Translations under genes and position numbers: made by a program
Shown: in pieces, positions 50,650 through 60,533 of the stretch
Numbering within the stretch: the stretch's first letter is position 1
How the letters are laid out: each line of letters opens with the position of its first letter
The notes under the pieces: generated by a model
Databases searched by the model: none
Told to the model about the DNA's origin: nothing
The model's input: the letters and a program-made list of their open reading frames with translations, nothing else
Assembly (NCBI RefSeq): GCF_000169535.1
Contig: NZ_AAYN02000002.1
Span: 186,001 to 250,000 of the forward strand
From: Ureaplasma urealyticum serovar 8 str. ATCC 27618
GTDB lineage: Bacteria > Bacillota_I > Bacilli_A > Mycoplasmatales > Mycoplasmoidaceae
Direction: 5' to 3'
Length of the DNA: 64,000 nt

Positions 50650-52344
50650 TTATTGAATTCCTATGTAGTAATGATATAAACTTTGACCAGTATATCTTAG
50701 ATCACAAATAATTCCATATTTTTCTGAAATGTATTTTTCAATTTGGTGAACATCAGTTTGCGAGGCGTTAATACCATAGTATATATAACAAATTTCTGGT
50801 TTTTTTAAACTTTCAATTAACATTTCAATTGTTGTTAATAAAGCTTCATAAGCTGTTTTTTTAGAAGCAACAATTTTTTTATTAATAATACCAATATAAT
50901 CATCTTTATTAACAGTAATATGTGGATATTTTACATCTTTAATTGAAGTGCTAATTACTCCACTACGAGCTTTTTTAACTATTTTATTCATTGTTTTAAA
51001 ATTAGTACGATAATCATTTTGTTGTTCAAAATGCGAAATTGCTAAAAGTGCTTCAAAAACGTTATAAGCACCAATTACAGAAACTAAAACATTATTTTCA
51101 GCGGCAATTTTTGAAGCTTGTTCAGCTGCTAAAACAATATTTGAATCATCAGTAACAATAAAAACTTGTGCAGCATTAGTTGTGTTAATTTCATCGACAA
51201 AACGTTGAATTGATGGGGCACCTTCTGTTTCAGTGACTATAACATTTTCAATGCCATGTTCTTCAATAAACATCTTTTTAAATTTTTCAGATGGAACTGT
51301 TGCAATAATTTTTTGTTCCATATTTAAAGTTGCTTTGTTTTCTTTTTTAGTACTTAATCCCTTACGTTCTAAATTTTCATAAAATTGATTTGTCATATTA
51401 TCAATTTTAACTTTATCAAACTCACCATATTTTTGTGATATTTGTAAAAATTTATATGGTGTTAGAGTATGTAAATGAACTTTAACAAGATCTTCATCTT
51501 GAATAGCAACAATACTATCACCAATTTTGGCCAATTCAGCTTTATATTTTTCAAGTTCAAAAAAACTTTTGTTTGCTGAATTAGGTACAATTTTTTTCTT
51601 TAATGATAAGATGATTTCACTACAATAACCAAAACCTTCTTCTTTTTCTTTATGAACAACTTCAAGATCAAGTGGTTTTGTTTTTGATTTAATGTTTTCT
51701 TCTTCGTTTTTAATAATTAATTTTTCATCAAAAATGTTTGTTAGACTTTGGTACATTCCTTTTAAAAAGCTAACTAAACCATATCCACCAGAGTCAACAA
51801 CATTAGCTTCTTTTAGAGAAGGCAACATTTCTGGTGTTTTTTCTAAAATGATTTCTGCTTCTTTTGTAGCAAATGCGAATAAATCTTCAACACTATCAAA
51901 ATTATCATATTCGTTAATTCGTTCTTTAACAACACGAATAACTGTTAAAATTGTTCCTTCAATTGGAGTTGAAACACTTGCATAAGCTTTATCTTTTGCA
52001 CTATTAAAAGCTTGTTTTAATTGATCTATATTAACTTCATCACTATCGTTATTTAAAGCATCCATGAACCCACGAAAAATTTGACTTAAAATAACACCAG
52101 AGTTACCTCTGGCGTTCATTAATAGACCGCGACTAAAAATTTTAGCAAGTTGGGAAAAATTAGTGATTTCTGCTTCTTTAATAGCAACAATTGCTCCTGC
52201 TGTAGTTGTTTTCATATTTGAACCAGTATCACCATCTGGAACAGGAAAGACATTTAAATCGTTAATATATTGGCACTCAATTTCTAATATTTTCGCACCA
52301 GCGTATAACATTTTTTGAAAAAGATCTAACTTAATTGTTTTCAT
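50650..52344 (-). CDS. fakA: Fatty acid kinase catalytic subunit FakA (DAK/YloV family)
   Basis: A 564-residue kinase that phosphorylates FakB-bound fatty acids. The N-terminal DhaL-like ATP domain has FPVPDGDTGSNM (three metal-binding Asp) and LLMNARGNSGVILSQIFRG; a middle domain and a C-terminal EDD/DegV-like domain follow. Start chosen at ATG 52344 with GGAAG ahead; an alternative TTG 21 bases upstream would overlap yloU. FakA, PlsX and the DegV protein at 31189 together give a route from host fatty acids to phospholipid. Confidence 0.92.
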   Translation of the reverse strand: MKTIKLDLFQKMLYAGAKILEIECQYINDLNVFPVPDGDTGSNMKTTTAGAIVAIKEAEITNFSQLAKIFSRGLLMNARGNSGVILSQIFRGFMDALNNDSDEVNIDQLKQAFNSAKDKAYASVSTPIEGTILTVIRVVKERINEYDNFDSVEDLFAFATKEAEIILEKTPEMLPSLKEANVVDSGGYGLVSFLKGMYQSLTNIFDEKLIIKNEEENIKSKTKPLDLEVVHKEKEEGFGYCSEIILSLKKKIVPNSANKSFFELEKYKAELAKIGDSIVAIQDEDLVKVHLHTLTPYKFLQISQKYGEFDKVKIDNMTNQFYENLERKGLSTKKENKATLNMEQKIIATVPSEKFKKMFIEEHGIENVIVTETEGAPSIQRFVDEINTTNAAQVFIVTDDSNIVLAAEQASKIAAENNVLVSVIGAYNVFEALLAISHFEQQNDYRTNFKTMNKIVKKARSGVISTSIKDVKYPHITVNKDDYIGIINKKIVASKKTAYEALLTTIEMLIESLKKPEICYIYYGINASQTDVHQIEKYISEKYGIICDLRYTGQSLYHYYIGIQ

Positions 52345-52358
52345 ATCACACTTCCATT

Positions 52359-52625
52359 TTAACAATTTATAATGATGTTAATAACCACACTATCATCATT
52401 TAGCTGTTTTGATAATTCATAATACACTAAATTACGTGCTTCATTTGCCACACTTAAAACATTAACAACATCTTCATGCAAACTAATTTTAATTACAAAA
52501 CGATTTTGATTAAAATCAGATAATTTGTCGCTTATGTCAACACTAAAAATTCCAGGAACTTTTAAAATAGAGGATGTAATTAAACTTTTAACAAGTTGAC
52601 TATCAAATTTAGTTTTTTTTAACAT
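52359..52625 (-). CDS. yloU: Asp23/YloU-family small protein
   Basis: An 88-residue Asp23-family protein (KSLITSSILKVPGIFSVD, then VIKISLHEDVVNVLSVANEARNLVYYEL). It is the normal upstream neighbour of fakA (yloU-yloV). The role is unclear; relatives influence envelope stress. It is 14 bases ahead of the fakA start. Confidence 0.82.
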   Translation of the reverse strand: MLKKTKFDSQLVKSLITSSILKVPGIFSVDISDKLSDFNQNRFVIKISLHEDVVNVLSVANEARNLVYYELSKQLNDDSVVINIIINC

Positions 52626-52727
52626 ACCCCGCTCCCATACTTTAATTTTTATATTTATAGTTTCAAAAGTTATATTATATTATAAAATGATTATTTATGT
52701 TTTTAGACAAACAAAACAAATATAAAC

Positions 52728-53345
52728 TTAATATTTCTTTAAATTTGTTAAATGTTTTTTAACCTTTGTTGTTTTTGATAATTTTTGCAAAGTTTCTAAT
52801 TTCTCAAATGCTAAATTAATAACATCTTCATAATTAACTCTTGTAGCTGAATTTAAATAAAATTTTTTTAAAACATTTTTGTTAGCAAAAAGCAATGCAC
52901 TATGGTATTTTTGATCTTGTTTTTTAAAAATTTCAAATAATAAAATTTGTGGTTTTTGAGTGTTAATTAGTTTTTTAATTGGTATATAGATTAACTTATC
53001 TCACAATTCTTTTTTAAAGTCATTTTTTGTTAAAACAAAATTTAATTGATTATTTGTATATTTAGTTAAATTAGTTTTTTTAGTAATGTAAATTTGAAAT
53101 AAATTAATATAAATATCTTTGTAAAGAAAATCTTCTTTTGATAAATCATTTTTATTGACTAAAATTTCATCTCAATTTTTTCAGCGACGCATTTGTGATG
53201 GTAAATAAGCATTTTGGCCAGCTAAATAATAAACATAATTGTTATTTTCAAATAAAATAATGGGAAATGCGTCAATCATGTTTTCAAAAGGATCGCTAAC
53301 GATATAGTTTGCGCTACTATTTTTTATTAAAATTTCTTTATACAT
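52728..53345 (-). CDS. Unknown cytosolic protein
   Basis: A 205-residue frame that needs UGA as Trp three times. A GAGA ribosome site precedes ATG 53345. No signal peptide or membrane segment. It has an aromatic-rich N-terminal half (IILFENNNYVYYLAGQNAYLP; MRRWKNWDEILVNKND) and a Lys-rich C-terminus (LQKLSKTTKVKKHLTNLKKY). I do not recognise a family. It diverges from rpmB across a 135-base promoter region and is followed, 100 bases on, by the yloU-fakA unit in the same direction. Confidence 0.72.
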
Positions 53346-53480
53346 ATTTTTATCTCATAAAATTCGTCTTATATTTATAAAAAATTTTGTTATATTACTA
53401 TAAATATTTTATAATATTAAGATTAATCAAACATAAATTAAATATTTAAATAATTTTAACACGTGGAGGTGTTTAAAAAG

Positions 53481-53675
53481 ATGGCAAAAAGAGATCAATT
53501 AACAGGAAAAGGTCCTTTAAGTGGTAATACACGTTCACATGCTATGAATCATTCAAAGCGTCGTTGAAATGTTAATTTACAAAAAGCAACTATTAAAACA
53601 GAAAATGGTAGCCAACGTGTATTAGTTTCAGCTAAAACACTAAAAACACTTAAAAAACATAATTTATTAGCTTAG
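53481..53675 (+). CDS. rpmB: 50S ribosomal protein L28
   Basis: A 64-residue protein with the L28 pattern: LTGKGPLSGNTRSHAMNHSKRRW (family tGk.p..GnnvSHa...tkRrw, in part), NVNLQKATI and VLVSAKTLKTLKK. One UGA encodes the Trp of RRW. A GGAGGTG ribosome site precedes ATG 53481. Single gene with its own terminator. Confidence 0.96.
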
Positions 53676-53695
53676 TAAATTAAATTGTTAATAGT

Positions 53696-53735
53696 AAAAA
53701 AGATGTGTAATCAATTATTGATCGCACATCTTTTT
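53696..53735 (+). terminator. Terminator of rpmB
   Basis: A 12-bp stem AAAAAGATGTG(T) / CACATCTTTTT (53696-53707 with 53725-53735) with T-run. Confidence 0.88.
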
Positions 53736-53918
53736 ATTTGCTTATTTATTAACTAAACCTATTAATTAAAGTCCACTTAATTAAAACGTAATGCTCATAA
53801 ATAAGTTTTTATAATTCACATTAAATATTTAACAACCGTTTTTAATTATTAAATTTATTTTAATGCGAACTATATATTATAAATATAACAAAATTAAATG
53901 GTAATTATAAAATTAAAT

Positions 53919-54611
53919 CTATCAAACTCTTTGTTGAATAATAGCATTGGGAATGTTTATAAATACCAATACGAAATAAGCTAAAGCACTTAAAATATTA
54001 ACAAAAGCATATAGTCCAATTAATGGTTTTGCAAATTGTGTTAAATTAGTATTTGCGTATTTAAGATCTTTTAGAAAAGCAATTTTATAAAAAACACTAA
54101 TTTGATCATTTAAGACGAAGGGATTACGTCTTAGTAGATCAAATTGTTGATTATCTAATTTATAACCAAAACCAACAGTTAATCCACTAACTAATAAAAT
54201 TGTTGCACACAACATAATAATTCAAGGAATTACTACTATCTTTTTTGCTTTAAATTGACCTATTAATGTATTTATCAATAAAAGAGTATAAAAAAGTAAT
54301 GTTAACGTTGTAGCTGCAATAGCTTGTTTTGTAATGTGGATATTACTTACACTAATTGTGTCTGCACTACTTGTATATGGAGTGCCACCAACTAAATAAT
54401 AAAAACCACCAAACAGTTTTTGTTCATAAAAATTACTATTTACTATAAGTGCTGCATTATACTTAGGAACATCAATTGTTAATGCAAACATTCATAAAGC
54501 AAAAGCAATAAAAAAAATAGCAATTAATGGCGTAATTCATTGGCCATGATTTGAAACTTTTCAACCTTGACGACTAAAAAAATATTTTAAATGTTTATAT
54601 TCTTGTTTCAT
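53919..54611 (-). CDS. Unknown four-segment membrane protein
   Basis: A 230-residue protein, open only with UGA as Trp (the last codon before the TAG stop is also UGA). Start MKQEYKHLKYFFSRQGW at 54611 has AGGA ahead. Membrane segments lie near residues 28-48, 98-118, 130-150 and 200-222. Outer loops hold Tyr/Asn-rich sequence (NSNFYEQKLFGGFYYLVGG). The general layout recalls the protein at 17010, but I see no clear sequence match. No known family. It follows rpmA in the same direction, past that gene's terminator. Confidence 0.75.
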
Positions 54612-54691
54612 TTTTTATTCCTAACAAATTTTAATCCTGATAAATTTTATCATTAATTAAACTTTGCACAAAACTAAAAAGAAAATAGTAA

Positions 54692-54720
54692 TAAAAAAAG
54701 AGGCACGATGTCCTCTTTTA
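54692..54720 (-). terminator. Terminator of the rplU-prp-rpmA operon
   Basis: AAAAGAGG / CCTCTTTT around CACGATGT (near 54696-54719), followed by a T-run on the minus strand, directly after the rpmA stop. Confidence 0.88.
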
Positions 54721-54721
54721 A

Positions 54722-55024
54722 TTATTTATTATCTTCTTTTGGAAGAACACTAACTTTTGTTTTGTCTCCCATGAATTTAGTGTATTTTACCACACCTGCA
54801 GTTTTTGCAAATAAAGTGTGATCTTTACCTTGTCCAACATTTAAACCAGGGTAGATTTTATTACCCCTTTGACGATAAATAATTTGACCAGCTTTAGTAG
54901 ATTGTCCATCACCAAGTTTTGCACCTAAATATTTAGGATTTGAGTCACGACCATTTTTAGATGAACCTACCCCTTTTTTAGAAGCAAAAAGTTGTAGATC
55001 AGTTAATCAGTATAATTTATTCAT
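54722..55024 (-). CDS. rpmA: 50S ribosomal protein L27 with cleavable N-terminal extension
   Basis: A 100-residue protein. The mature part is [19 protein letters not shown] (family G.gSt.NGrdS..krLG.K). Before it stands [18 protein letters not shown]: the LQLFASKKG motif is the site cut by Prp in Firmicutes before L27 enters the ribosome. The prp gene is next to it. One UGA codes Trp in the extension. Confidence 0.96.
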
Positions 55025-55029
55025 TGTAA

Positions 55030-55338
55030 TTATAAACCTCTTTTATATTGTTGTTTATATTCGTGTAATTCAATATAAGATTGATATTTAAAATAAATTG
55101 CTTTTAATTGGATTATGATTAATTCTAGATATTGACGATATAATTGATTGTTATCATCAATAATTATTAATATAAACCCTTGCTCAACCTTAATTGTTGT
55201 TTTTTGTTGATCAAATCAATTAAGTGCACCCATAATAATAGCACTCACTCCAGCGCATACTATATCTTTGCCATGTTCATCAAAATTTGCATGGCCTTTT
55301 ACTAGTAAAGCGTTTGGATAATGATTTATTTTAATCAT
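55030..55338 (-). CDS. prp: Ribosomal-processing cysteine protease Prp
   Basis: A 102-residue cysteine protease that trims the L27 N-terminus. VKGHANFDEHGKDIVCAGVSAI holds, in two blocks, the catalytic His (GHA) and Cys (CAGVS). It lies between rplU and rpmA as in Firmicutes. One UGA (ALNWF) splits the frame in the standard code. It is essential in Staphylococcus; the same is likely here. Confidence 0.93.
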
Positions 55339-55343
55339 AAAAA

Positions 55344-55646
55344 CTATTTAACACTAATTGAATCAATAACTAATTGTGTATATGGTTGTCGATGACCTTG
55401 ACGTTTTAAATGGTGTTTTTTAGATTTGAACTTAATAATGTTAATTTTCTTTTGTTTTCCTTGTTTTAACACAGTTGCATTAACTACAGCATTTTTTACA
55501 AAAGGAGTACCAACACTACCTTCTACCATAATAACTTGATCAAATGAAATTTTACTACCAACTTCTAAATCTAGTTTTTCAACATAGATTTTTTCGCCTT
55601 GTTGAACTTTGTATTGTTTTCCGCCTGTTTGAAAAATAGCAAACAT
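55344..55646 (-). CDS. rplU: 50S ribosomal protein L21
   Basis: A 100-residue large-subunit protein with [20 protein letters not shown] at the start (family yAii.tGGKQykV..Gd.i) and [19 protein letters not shown] at the end (family k...k.GHRQ.yT.v.I). AAGGAG precedes the ATG. First gene of rplU-prp-rpmA, with a structured leader upstream. Confidence 0.97.
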   Translation of the reverse strand: MFAIFQTGGKQYKVQQGEKIYVEKLDLEVGSKISFDQVIMVEGSVGTPFVKNAVVNATVLKQGKQKKINIIKFKSKKHHLKRQGHRQPYTQLVIDSISVK

Positions 55647-55790
55647 TACAAACTTCTCCTTAGAATTGATATCTTATCAACTTAGACTCACCAATAAGGT
55701 ATAAATTTTAAAAATTTATTTAGAAACCTTTTTTGAGTGGTTGAAGCTGCATACGTTAGTTGAAATCATACACAGCTTAAACATTATAAC
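55647..55790 (-). ncRNA. Candidate L21 leader (autoregulatory mRNA element)
   Basis: The 5' untranslated region of rplU contains a stem AAGCTG / CAGCTT (55773-55778 with 55744-55749 on the minus strand) extended by wobble pairs, then an A-rich stretch before the ribosome site. Many Firmicutes carry an L21 leader at this place. Assignment rests on position and one stem only. Confidence 0.4.
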
Positions 55791-55952
55791 ATAATTAGAT
55801 AAGTAAATATTGTTTATTTAGATGTATACCTTTTTAATATAATATAAAATAACTTATAAATAAATATGACAACTTATAAACTATTAGTGATTTTAAATGT
55901 TATATAAAAAGCATTAAAATCAATCAAACACAAAAAAAGAGGGATTTAATTT

Positions 55953-56525
55953 ATGAAACGGGGAAAATTAATTGTTTTTAGTGGACCTAGTGGTGTAGGC
56001 AAACACACAATTTTATCAAAAATTATTGATCGTAAAGAATTAAATTTAGCATATAGCGTTTCAATGACGACAAGAAAAAAACGTGAAGGCGAAATCAATG
56101 GCGTTGATTATTATTTTGTTAATGATGAAGAGTTTAAAAAAGCTATATCTAATAACGAATTAATTGAATGAGCCGAATTTGTTGGAAATAAATATGGAAC
56201 ACCACGATTTGTTGTGGAAAAATTAAGGAATGAAGGTAAAAATGTAATTTTAGAAATTGAAGTTGTTGGTGCACTTCAGGTTTTAGAATTATTTAAAAAT
56301 GACGATTTAATCTCTATTTTTTTATTACCACCTAGTCTTGATGAATTAAAAAATCGATTACTAAAAAGAAATACTGAAACTTTAGAAACAATTGAAAAAC
56401 GAATTCAAAAAGCTAGTCATGAACTATCAATCAAAGATCATTATAAATACAACATTATTAATGATAATCCAGATCATGCAGCCGACCAGTTAGCGGAGAT
56501 TATTTTAGATGAAATTAAACGATAA
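55953..56525 (+). CDS. gmk: Guanylate kinase
   Basis: A 190-residue enzyme making GDP from GMP and ATP. P-loop [11 protein letters not shown] (family GPSGvGKgT, with His for Gly), [22 protein letters not shown] (GMP-binding, in parts), [12 protein letters not shown] (family vileidvqGa) and [22 protein letters not shown] precedes the ATG. It is the first gene of gmk-rlmN-like-prpC-pknB-rsgA, the order also seen in Bacillus with a few genes fewer. The preceding 300 bases hold the divergent promoters and nothing else evident. Confidence 0.94.
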
Positions 56526-57516
56526 TAGTTTAAAACAAATTTATTCACTATCTTTAAATGAACTTAAAGAAGAATTATTAAAATTAAATTTAAAACCATT
56601 CATTAGCAAACAAATTTATTCTTGAATTTATCAAAAACGAATTTTTGATTTTGATAAATTTTCTAATATTTCTAAAAGTAATCAAAGCATTTTAAAAGAA
56701 AATTTTGATAATAATTTATTAACAATTAATGAATATCAATCAAATTCTGATGGTTCAATTAAATTTAAATTATTAACAACTATTAATTTAATTATTAATT
56801 GTATGATCATTAAATTTGAAAATGGCTTTTTAATTAAGATAAATCCTTTTGGGATTAATGATAAAAAAGAAATTATTAATTTATCAACTAATGAATTAGT
56901 ATTACAAACTTTATTAGTGCAACAATTTTTAGATCAACATAAATTGGGCAAAATTACTAATGTTATTGTAAAAGGATCACAAGATAGTTTATTAAACATG
57001 GAAGCAGTATCAAATTTTATTAATATCATTAATGATGAAAATGGTTTAAATATTGGTAAAAGAAAAATTGTGGTTTGAACAAGTGGTGTGGATGTTGATT
57101 TAATTAAATGAGGACAATTACAAAATCAAATTGAATTAATTATTAGTCTAAATGCTTCAAACTCACAAGTTTATAAAAAACTAATGTTAAATAAAACAAA
57201 TCAAAATTGATCTTTTATTAAACTAATTGAGCAAATTAAAACATATACAGAAATGACTAATAATCGAGTTGTATTAGAATATTTATTGATTGATAAAATT
57301 AATGATAATTTGGATTATGCTAATGAATTAGTAGAATTATTAAAAAACATCTTATGCTATGTGCTTTTAATTCCTTATAATTTGAACCATAAAACTAGTG
57401 ATAATTTAGAAGAATTTTTTAACATTTTATCGATCAATAAAATACGAATTAGTAAACGTGTGCGTAAAAGTAATGACTTAGACATTAGTTTCACACAATT
57501 AAAAATTAAGGAGTAA
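56509..57516 (+). CDS. RlmN-like protein lacking all radical-SAM and catalytic cysteines
   Basis: A 335-residue protein in the rlmN position (between gmk and prpC, as in Bacillus). Alignable throughout: [31 protein letters not shown] (N-terminal domain, in parts), [26 protein letters not shown] (family GlNIg.R.itvSTsGi), [19 protein letters not shown] (family inlaiSLHA....R..lMP). But the segment that should hold the CxxxCxxC Fe-S ligands reads [19 protein letters not shown], with no Cys, the GGEP-type loop reads [10 protein letters not shown], and the catalytic Cys of the C-terminus is Phe328 (ISFTQL for aaCGQL). It cannot do RlmN chemistry. The complete frame suggests a retained role such as rRNA or tRNA binding. 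Overlaps gmk by 17 bases. Confidence 0.78.
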
Positions 57517-57519
57517 GAA

Positions 57520-58263
57520 ATGAATTTTGGGTTTATTAGTGATATTGGCTCACAGCGTAAACATAACGATGATTGTGCCTTAGTGATTCAAAATGAACAT
57601 CAACAAACTTTATTAATTGTTTGTGATGGTTTAGGGGGATATAAAGGTGGCGCTGCAGCTAGTCATATTACATTAGAAACAATTAAAGATAATTTTTTAG
57701 CTACGAATTTTAATGAATATGATGAACAACAAATTCGTAAGTGATATATTAAAGTTATTAAATTAGCTCAAATTGAAATTGATCGTGCTGTATTGTTAGA
57801 TAAAGATGTTTATAATATGGGAACAACAGTTGTTGCATCTATTATTATTAATGATTTTGTATACACTTTAAATATTGGCGATTCACGTGCTTATTTATTA
57901 TCGAATAATCAATCTTCTCAAATTAGTCGTGACCATAATTTATTACAAGTTTTACATGAACGAAAAGTTGGCCCTGAAGTTTATGAAAAACACGAAAAAA
58001 ATTTATTTTCATTAACACAGTTTGTAGGACGGACAAGTAATGTTGTTTTAAGTTATGATTTATTTGTTACTAAACTACATCATAATGAAATTATTGTTTT
58101 AACATCTGATGGATTTCATAATTATTTTGAACTAAATGATTTATATGATAAATTAATAGTAACCAACCAACAAACAAATAACCAAATTTTACAACAACTA
58201 ATAAATCAAGCCATTGATAATGGTAGTAATGATAATTTATCCTTAGCTTTTTTAATTTTTTAA
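57520..58263 (+). CDS. prpC: PP2C-type protein phosphatase PrpC/Stp
   Basis: A 247-residue metal-dependent Ser/Thr phosphatase. SDIGSQRKHNDD (family tD.G.vR..NED), LLIVCDGLGGYKGG (metal-binding DGmGG), NIGDSRAYL (family vGDSRaY), ISRDHNL, LTSDGF (metal Asp) and SNDNLSL (final metal Asp). All metal ligands are present. It is paired with the kinase gene that follows after 4 bases and should reverse its phosphorylations. Confidence 0.94.
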
Positions 58264-58267
58264 TTCT

Positions 58268-59428
58268 ATGCGCGAACAAATACAAACTAATTCAATTCTT
58301 AACCATAAATATAAAGTTGTTAAACACCTAGCTGATGGTGGTTTTAGCAAAGTTTATTTATGTTGTTTTTTATCTGATGAAACTAAATTTATTGTTGTTA
58401 AAGTTTTAGATATTGGTGATGAAAAACAACAAATGGTTGTTTATGATGAATTACGAATTTCAAATTTAATTAAGAATTCAAACTCTGATAAAAGAAGTTA
58501 TATCATGGAATATTATGAATATTTCGAAAGTGGTTCATTAGAAACTGATGATAAACGAATTTACATTGTTTTTGAATATATTGATGGTTTAACATTGCGT
58601 GAATATCTTGATGAATTTAAAACAGTTACTTATGTTAAAGCTGTTGAAATTATTCGTCAGGTTGCTTTAGGTGTGAGTTTTTTTCATAGCTGTAATCCCC
58701 AAATCATTCATCGTGATTTAAAACCAGAAAATTGTATGATTAACAAAACGTTATCAAAAATTAAAATTATTGATTATGGGGCTGCATCAGTTTTTTATAA
58801 TCGTGAAGATTTAACAAAAGACCAAGAAATTAAATGTACGATTATTTATGCTTCGCCTAAATTATTAAGTCTTGGTCAAAAAGTTAAAGAACAAGCAAGT
58901 AAAGGATTAAATAAGAACGCTTTAAGTTTAATTAATGATGCTTTAGGTGTTAATTATGACATTCATTCTTTAGGGGTTATGTTATATGAATTAATTACTG
59001 GAACTAATCCATTTAGTGAACATACTATTAAAGATGATCGTGATTATTTAGAAAAATGAACGACATATGATGTTGAACCATTATCGTCAATTAATAAAAC
59101 AATTCCAAAAGGAATTGACAATATTTTAATACGTTGTTTTGCTTGAAAAAAAGAGGACAATAAACTTTTATACAAAGATATTTACACTTTAATCGATGAT
59201 TTAAATAATGTTATGGATCCTGAATCAAGTCTTAATCAAGACTATATTAAGCCATTGAATAAATTGCGAATTTATCGTAAGAATGTCGCAGGCTTGTATG
59301 AAATTAAAGGAAAAGATCGAAAATGATATTTACAAAAATGATTTATCATTCTCGTTGGTTGCTTATCAATCATTTTAATTATTTTATTAATTATTATTTT
59401 ATCTTTTAAAAAAAGTGGAGCCATTTAG
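58268..59428 (+). CDS. pknB: Ser/Thr protein kinase (PknB/PrkC-like) without PASTA domains
   Basis: A 386-residue Hanks-type kinase. Glycine loop [13 protein letters not shown] lysine IVVKVLD, catalytic loop HRDLKPENC (from residue 148), Mg loop IDYGAA (Tyr for the usual Phe), and helix region [13 protein letters not shown]. One membrane segment near residues 358-381 ends the protein (SFKKSGAI), so the PASTA sensor repeats of Bacillus PrkC are missing; no cell wall exists here to sense. Works with PrpC. TPxYxSPE is altered to IIYASPK. Confidence 0.92.
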
Positions 59429-59430
59429 TT

Positions 59431-60336
59431 ATGCGTGCCAAAATTACTTCAGTTATTGTTAATAATTTTTATGTATATATTTATGACTTAAAAATTGAAA
59501 CAAAAGCCATTCCTAAGGGCATTTTTAAACACGATAGTCATGAACTAAAACCAATGGTTGGGGATGATATTGAAGTTGAATTAGTTGATGGTGTTTATTT
59601 GATTGTGAAAATTTATGATCGTTATAATCAATTAATTCGTCCCAAAGTGGCTAATGTTGATATTGTTTTAGTGGTAGCATCTATTGTTCAACCCGATTTA
59701 AATACATTAACATTAAATAAATATTTAGCTTTTTATGAAGCACGAAATGTTAAAAATGTAGCAATTGGGTTAAGTAAGTATGATTTAGCAAGCGATTCAT
59801 TAAAACAAAAAGTAGATCAGTTAATTCTAGATTATCAAAGAAATAATTACAAAGTTTTTGTGTTAACAAACGAACATGACATTTCATTATTGAAAAAATT
59901 CATTAAAAAGCACACGTTATGTTTAGCTGGTAATTCGGGTGTAGGTAAATCGACTTTAATTAATAAATTAGATCCAAGCATTAAACAACGTACACAAGAA
60001 ATATCACAATTTTTAAATCGTGGAAAACACACAACAACAAGCACTAAATTAATTAGTTTTGCTAATGGTTTTTTAGTTGATACTCCTGGGTTTGGTAATT
60101 TAGAAGTTAATTTAACTAAAAATGAAATGGCAAACGCATTTAGTGATTTTGCAAACTATGCTCGTTTTTGTAAATTTTCAAACTGCTTACATATTGATGA
60201 ACCACATTGTGCTATTAAAAAAGCAGTTAATGATGATCAAATTGTTAATTGACGATATGATGATTATTTAAAAATAATGAAAAAATTACCTAATGACGTT
60301 TTAGAAATTAAAACACGGAATCAAAATAAAAAATAA
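59431..60336 (+). CDS. rsgA: Small-subunit ribosome-assembly GTPase RsgA
   Basis: A 301-residue circularly permuted GTPase aiding late 30S maturation. N-terminal OB fold, then [12 protein letters not shown]4 GLSKYDL (family NK.DL), G1 [10 protein letters not shown] (from residue ~166), G2 GKHTTT, G3 LVDTPGF, and a zinc knuckle [14 protein letters not shown]. The full family layout is seen. It ends the gmk-rsgA run; 2 bases separate it from pknB. Confidence 0.95.
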
Positions 60337-60391
60337 GTACACCAATAATAATTGATAAAAGCCTATAATATTTGAATAAAAATCAAAACGA

Positions 60392-60452
60392 ACAACTATA
60401 GTTTATTAAAAAAACAATTTTTATGATTAACTTATAGTTGTCTTTTATTTTT
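60392..60452 (+). terminator. Terminator after rsgA
   Basis: ACAACTATA / TATAGTTGT (60392-60400 with 60433-60441) around a 32-base loop, then CTTTTATTTTTTT. The loop is long, but the T-run and position fit. Confidence 0.55.
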
Positions 60453-60465
60453 TTAGTACTATAAT
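60438..60465 (+). promoter_or_regulatory. Candidate promoter of the first amt gene
   Basis: TTGTCT (60438-60443), 16-base spacer, TATAAT (60460-60465), about 70 bases before the GTG start. The -10 is followed by AGTA, as in front of the second amt gene. Confidence 0.5.
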
Positions 60466-60533
60466 AGTAATATGTACTTAAAAATCATTATTTTGTATTT
60501 GAAGTATAAAAAAATAAATAAGAGGTGAAAATT

